The translations under genes were made by a program, and so were the position numbers. From positions 1 through 53,038 of the forward strand of contig JBBDRN010000010.1 in the NCBI GenBank assembly GCA_040905445.1: a stretch of DNA of 53,038 bases, read 5' to 3'. The notes below the pieces were generated by a model, which worked only from the letters and a program-made list of their open reading frames with translations, ran no database searches and was not told the origin of the DNA. Within the stretch, counting starts at the first letter, position 1, and each line of letters opens with the position of its first letter. The DNA comes from SKPT01 sp040905445. Lineage in GTDB: Bacteria > Planctomycetota > Phycisphaerae > Phycisphaerales > Phycisphaeraceae. Below are positions 50,161-53,038 of this stretch, in pieces.

Positions 50161-50586
50161 TCAGATCGTCCCCGTCCAGTTGGCGGGGCACAGCAGCACG
50201 GGCAGGTCGGTCTGGCGGATGAGGTTGCTCGGCACGTCGCCGGCGATCAGCCGCTTGAACACGCCGCGCCCGGTCAACCCCAGCACGATCACCGTGCACT
50301 CACGGGCCCGGGCGGTGTTGAGGATCGCCTTGGCGGTGTCGTCCGAGAGCAGCATGACACTCTCGGCGACGATGCCTGCCTCGCGCAGGCTGTCGGTCAG
50401 CAGCGTCAGCGTCTGCTCGCCGCGCTGCGTGGCGTCCGACTCGTGCTCGTCCTCGTCCTGGATCTCGGCGACGTGGGCGATGATCGTCTCCGCCCCCAGC
50501 CGACGCGCAAGGTCGGCGATCGGCGCCGTGAGCTTCTCACTGGCCCAGGGGGAGGAAACGGCAACAAGCATCCGGCTTCGATTCAC
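50161..50586 (-). CDS. Universal stress protein (UspA family)
   Basis: 141 residues. RMLVAVSSPWASEKLTAPIADLARRL is the first strand-helix. Near the C-terminus VIVLGLTGRGVFKRLIAGDVPSNLIRQTDLPVLLC carries the ATP-binding pattern Gx2GxGx8Gx(S/T), slightly altered (GDVPS). It probably binds ATP and acts in stress adaptation; exact role unknown. It lies 37 bp upstream of scpB on the same strand. An inverted GTAGGGTCCGC element lies 45 bp upstream of its start. Confidence 0.92.
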   Translation of the reverse strand: MNRSRMLVAVSSPWASEKLTAPIADLARRLGAETIIAHVAEIQDEDEHESDATQRGEQTLTLLTDSLREAGIVAESVMLLSDDTAKAILNTARARECTVIVLGLTGRGVFKRLIAGDVPSNLIRQTDLPVLLCPANWTGTI

Positions 50587-50630
50587 ATCAACACTCCACC
50601 CCCGCCACCCCCCGCTCGCGACGCTGCTTG

Positions 50631-50700
50631 CCGTAGGGTCCGCTGTGCGGACCTCCCCGGGCCGGCGTCGAGCGGAAGGTCCGCACAGCAGACCCTACAC
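50631..50700. repeat. GTAGGGTCCGC inverted element, copy 3 (best preserved)
   Basis: CCGTAGGGTCCGCTGTGCGG plus ACCT on the left and AGGTCCGCACAGCAGACCCTAC on the right are 22-bp arms with a single mismatch and a 22-base loop. Each arm also holds GTCCGC-tgt-GCGGAC. It lies between the divergent uspA-type and TPR/alpha-CTD genes. Confidence 0.85.
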
Positions 50701-50884
50701 TTGGCATGCCGGCGACAGGGCCGGCCCGCCGCGGCGGCTGCGAGTCACGCACGTCTACCACAACGCCCGGCAGGGGTCAAAACCGGGGGTGGCCCCGGCT
50801 TGCCGGGCCGGGCGCGGGGGAGTAAGCTTTGTGGCTCGGCAACGGCCACCGACCCGTGCGACTGCCCTTTCATCGAGGTAACCC

Positions 50885-51880
50885 ATGAGCGACGCTTCCG
50901 CCGCCCAGGATCAGGACCTGCGCGACCTTCCAACCGCCGACAAGTACTACCGCGCCGGCTTCGAGGCCGAGCAGGCGGGTGACCGGCTGGGGGCGATCGA
51001 GAGCTACGAGGCGGCCTACACCGCCGACCCCGACAGCACCGACATCTGCTTTCGGCTGGCCTACAACCTCGACCTGATGGGCGAGGAGGACGAGGCGCTG
51101 CACCTCTACGAGGAGTGCGTCCGGCAGGATCAGCCGCCGCTTAATGCTTTGATCAACCTGGCCGTGTTGTATGACGACCGGGGCGACTACACCAAGGCCG
51201 AGCGCTGCCTGCGGCAGGTGCTGGCGACGAGGCCCAACCATCCGCGGGCGCGGCTGTTCATCAAGGACGTGCTGGCGAGCAAGGGGATGGTGATCGACGA
51301 TGACCAGGAGCGCAAGCTCGCGGCCGAGACCGCGCTGCTCGACACGCCGGTCACCGATTTCGAGCTGACGGTGCGGACGCGCAACGCGCTTCGCAAGATG
51401 AACATCCGGACGCTCGGCGATCTTCTGAAGGTCACCGAGGCGGAGCTGCGGAGCTTCAAGAACTTCGGCGACGCGTCGCTTGACGAGATCAAGACGATGC
51501 TGGCCCAGCGGGGGCTGAAGCTGGGTCAGGCGGTCGAGCAGCAGCAGGAGCAGGCGAAGCAGGAGGTCTACAACCAGCTCCGCGACCAGGCCGGTGGCGA
51601 TGCTGAGCTGCTTAACCGCTCGGTCAACGAGCTGAACCTGTCGGTGCGTGCCCGCAAGGCGCTGGCGATGCTGGGCGTCCAGTCGATCGGCGACCTCGTG
51701 ACCAAGACCGAGGCGGAGCTGATGGGCGTCAAGAACTTCGGCATGACGAGCCTGACGGAAATCCGCGAGCGGCTGCAGGACCACGGGATGGACCTGCGGC
51801 GGATGGACAGCGGCGAGGAGCAGGCCGGCGGTGAAGCGGAGGGTGAGGCGGGCGTCGAGCCGGAACCCGAACCGGAGTGA
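50885..51880 (+). CDS. TPR protein with two RNA polymerase alpha C-terminal-like domains
   Basis: 331 residues; ATG follows GAGG. Residues ~15-130 form three TPR-like repeats (DKYYRAGFEAEQAGDRLGAIESYEAAY; LINLAVLYDDRGDYTKAERCLRQVLATRPNHP). Residues ~155-217 (PVTDFELTVRTRNALRKMNIRTLGDLLKVTEAEL) and ~244-306 (SVNELNLSVRARKALAMLGVQSIGDLVTKTEAEL) each match the alpha-CTD helix-hairpin-helix fold. The arginine equivalent to E. coli alpha R265 is kept in both, while the lysine of the GKKS loop is replaced (GDAS, GMTS). Could bind UP-element DNA, RNA polymerase partners or ribosomal proteins; unproven. C-terminus acidic. Confidence 0.9.
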   Translation: MSDASAAQDQDLRDLPTADKYYRAGFEAEQAGDRLGAIESYEAAYTADPDSTDICFRLAYNLDLMGEEDEALHLYEECVRQDQPPLNALINLAVLYDDRGDYTKAERCLRQVLATRPNHPRARLFIKDVLASKGMVIDDDQERKLAAETALLDTPVTDFELTVRTRNALRKMNIRTLGDLLKVTEAELRSFKNFGDASLDEIKTMLAQRGLKLGQAVEQQQEQAKQEVYNQLRDQAGGDAELLNRSVNELNLSVRARKALAMLGVQSIGDLVTKTEAELMGVKNFGMTSLTEIRERLQDHGMDLRRMDSGEEQAGGEAEGEAGVEPEPEPE

Positions 51881-51888
51881 GCGCGGTT

Positions 51889-51914
51889 GGCGTTAGCGGC
51901 CGCCCTTGCGCGGC
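51889..51914 (+). repeat. Hairpin + CGTTAGCGG element, copy 4
   Basis: GGCGTTAGCGG overlapping the hairpin GCCGC-ccttgc-GCGGC. It lies in the 102-bp gap between two convergent genes. Confidence 0.5.
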
Positions 51915-51982
51915 TGGGCCGCGGGCGAGGACACGCGGGCGCGGGGGTGACGGGGTAGGGTTCGCAGTGCGGGGTGGGGATC

Positions 51983-53038
51983 TCACCGCGTGTACCGACT
52001 GCCGGCGTCGCTGGCGTGCTTGCTCAGGCGGTTGTGCACGTAGAGGGCCTCGAGCAGCAGCTCGCCGGCGCAGGCCAGCTCCTGGTCGTCCGCGGGGTCG
52101 AGGTCGAGGCGGCGGGCGAGGTCCCGGGCGGCGTTCGTCAGGCCTTCGACCAGTTCCATCGATGCGAGCTGCTCGCTGGCCGCCACGTCGTCGCCCACGG
52201 CCAGCTTCAGCCCCTGCTCGAACTGGTCGGTGACCTGCTCGTATTCGCCGACATCCGCCACCTGGTCGAAGACGGCGCGCACTGCTTCGCCGACCAGCGA
52301 CACGACGAGCTTGTCTTCGGTGGCCTCGGCGTCATCGGCGAGCATCAGCTCGATCTTGCCGCGCGTCGAGCTGAGGATGTGCGCCAGGTCGCAGATGCGC
52401 GGGACGATGCGCGCCTCGCCGGTGATGAGGCCCCGCCGCTCCGCGGAGCTGACCATGTTTTCCACGCAGGCGATGCTCGTGCGCACGCTCACGCCGGAGG
52501 CCTGGTTGATGTGCGGGCTTTTGCGCGCCTGGGCGACGGCCTCCTCGACGATGCGGAGCATGACGTCGGGGATCTCCACCTGCGGCACGCGCGGCGCGTC
52601 GTCCGGGCCATCGGCCCCGGCCTCGACCGCGCGTCGGACCCAGGCGTTCTCCCGCGTGATGTCCATCGCCTCGTCCGTCGTGCGCGGGTAGTGCGTGCGG
52701 ATCACCGAGCCGATGCGGTCCTTGAGCGGCGTGACGATGCGCCCGCGGTTGGTGTAGTCCTCGGGGTTGGCGGAGAAGGCGAGGCAGACGTCGAGGCTCA
52801 GGCGGATGGGGTAGCCGCGGATCTGCACGTCGCGCTCCTCGAGGACGTTGAACAGGCCCACCTGGATGCGCGGGGCGAGGTCGGGCAGCTCGTTGATGGC
52901 GAACAGGCCGCGGTTGGTGCGCGGGATCAGGCCGAAGTGCATCGTCGACTCGTCGGAGAGGTAGCGCCCCTCGGCGTGCTTGACGATGTCGATCTCGCCG
53001 ATCAGGTCGGCGATGGTCACGTCCGGCGTCGCCAGCTT
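51983..53038 (-). CDS. Magnesium chelatase / MoxR-type AAA ATPase, N-terminal part off the window
   Basis: About 351 residues are visible, and the frame stays open to the right edge, so the Walker A region is missing. Visible blocks are TMHFGLIPRTNRGLFAINELPDLAPRIQVGLFNVLEERDVQIRGYP (pre-Walker B to helix 2 insert) and LAFSANPEDYTNRGRIVTPLKDRIGSVIRTHYP (sensor 1 and the arginine-finger region). The Walker B position reads INELPDL instead of the usual DE, a possible altered site. The C-terminal ~200 residues are helical with no recognised domain. Belongs to the family annotated as magnesium chelatase; the function in planctomycetes is unknown. Confidence 0.8.
   Translation of the reverse strand, partial: KLATPDVTIADLIGEIDIVKHAEGRYLSDESTMHFGLIPRTNRGLFAINELPDLAPRIQVGLFNVLEERDVQIRGYPIRLSLDVCLAFSANPEDYTNRGRIVTPLKDRIGSVIRTHYPRTTDEAMDITRENAWVRRAVEAGADGPDDAPRVPQVEIPDVMLRIVEEAVAQARKSPHINQASGVSVRTSIACVENMVSSAERRGLITGEARIVPRICDLAHILSSTRGKIELMLADDAEATEDKLVVSLVGEAVRAVFDQVADVGEYEQVTDQFEQGLKLAVGDDVAASEQLASMELVEGLTNAARDLARRLDLDPADDQELACAGELLLEALYVHNRLSKHASDAGSRYTR

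Overview
The window is about 53 kb of very GC-rich, gene-dense bacterial DNA with no rRNA, tRNA, phage, IS transposase or CRISPR that I can see. The gene content suggests a diderm member of the Planctomycetota (PVC superphylum), possibly class Phycisphaerae. Evidence for this is a PVC-type 60-residue 'small basic protein', a futalosine-pathway menaquinone gene (mqnE), a TPR protein carrying two RNA-polymerase alpha-CTD modules, LptE-like and BamD-like envelope genes, and an ebo metabolite-traffic cluster. The class-level placement is inference.

Layout. 1-1974: the 5' part of a histidine-phosphatase gene (reverse) and a DUF5060/DUF4038 glycosidase-like gene. 2093-15288: a long reverse-strand block that reads, in transcription order, aroA, an MsbA-like ABC exporter, then the ebo genes (eboD, a small unknown gene, eboB, eboE, eboC, eboF) and finally hyuA and hyuB. 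Most junctions overlap or lie within a few bases, so the ebo and hydantoinase genes look like one operon; aroA and the exporter overlap by ATGA but are separated from eboD by a repeat-filled gap. 15358-20515: a groES-like gene, a coiled-coil membrane protein, an ExbB/TolQ-type channel and an alpha-glucan phosphorylase. 20531-22344: leuA preceded by a complete-looking leucine attenuator (promoter, Leu-rich leader peptide, intrinsic terminator). 22459-24600: an MntA/HepT toxin-antitoxin pair and a PIN-PhoH ATPase. 24864-35839: an AsmA-like giant envelope protein, a BatA-like vWA protein, BamD-like, LptE-like and FtsH genes, then a phosphodiesterase, a GNAT and a DUF309 gene. 35869-40836 (mostly reverse): an M14 carboxypeptidase, riboflavin synthase, a Gfo/Idh/MocA oxidoreductase, CutA and MqnE. 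40974-47525: acpS, a membrane protein, the small basic protein, an aminotransferase and a znuA-znuC-znuB metal importer. 48035-53038: rho, scpB, a UspA gene, the TPR/twin-alpha-CTD gene and a truncated Mg-chelatase/MoxR-type ATPase.

The most unusual property of the window is its population of short interspersed repeats, which ordinary annotation would leave blank. (i) A 120-145 bp cloverleaf-like element occurs three times, each time between two convergent genes, and its stems appear to covary between copies. (ii) Four small hairpins each abut the motif CGTTAGCGG. (iii) Six arrays with 7-bp periodicity but different unit sequences lie within 42.8-46.6 kb; two of them sit in frame inside genes, and two form a 25-bp perfect inverted repeat between znuC and znuB. 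(iv) There are inverted pairs built from GAACCGCGAAGG, and inverted elements built from GTAGGGTCCGC. (v) A CCCCCGCCAC motif recurs in low-complexity linkers of otherwise conserved enzymes. The ebo cluster fused to hydantoinase genes is the best candidate here for an incompletely described metabolic system; the repeat families are the best candidates for undescribed nucleic-acid elements. All family assignments come from reading motifs by eye, without database searches.
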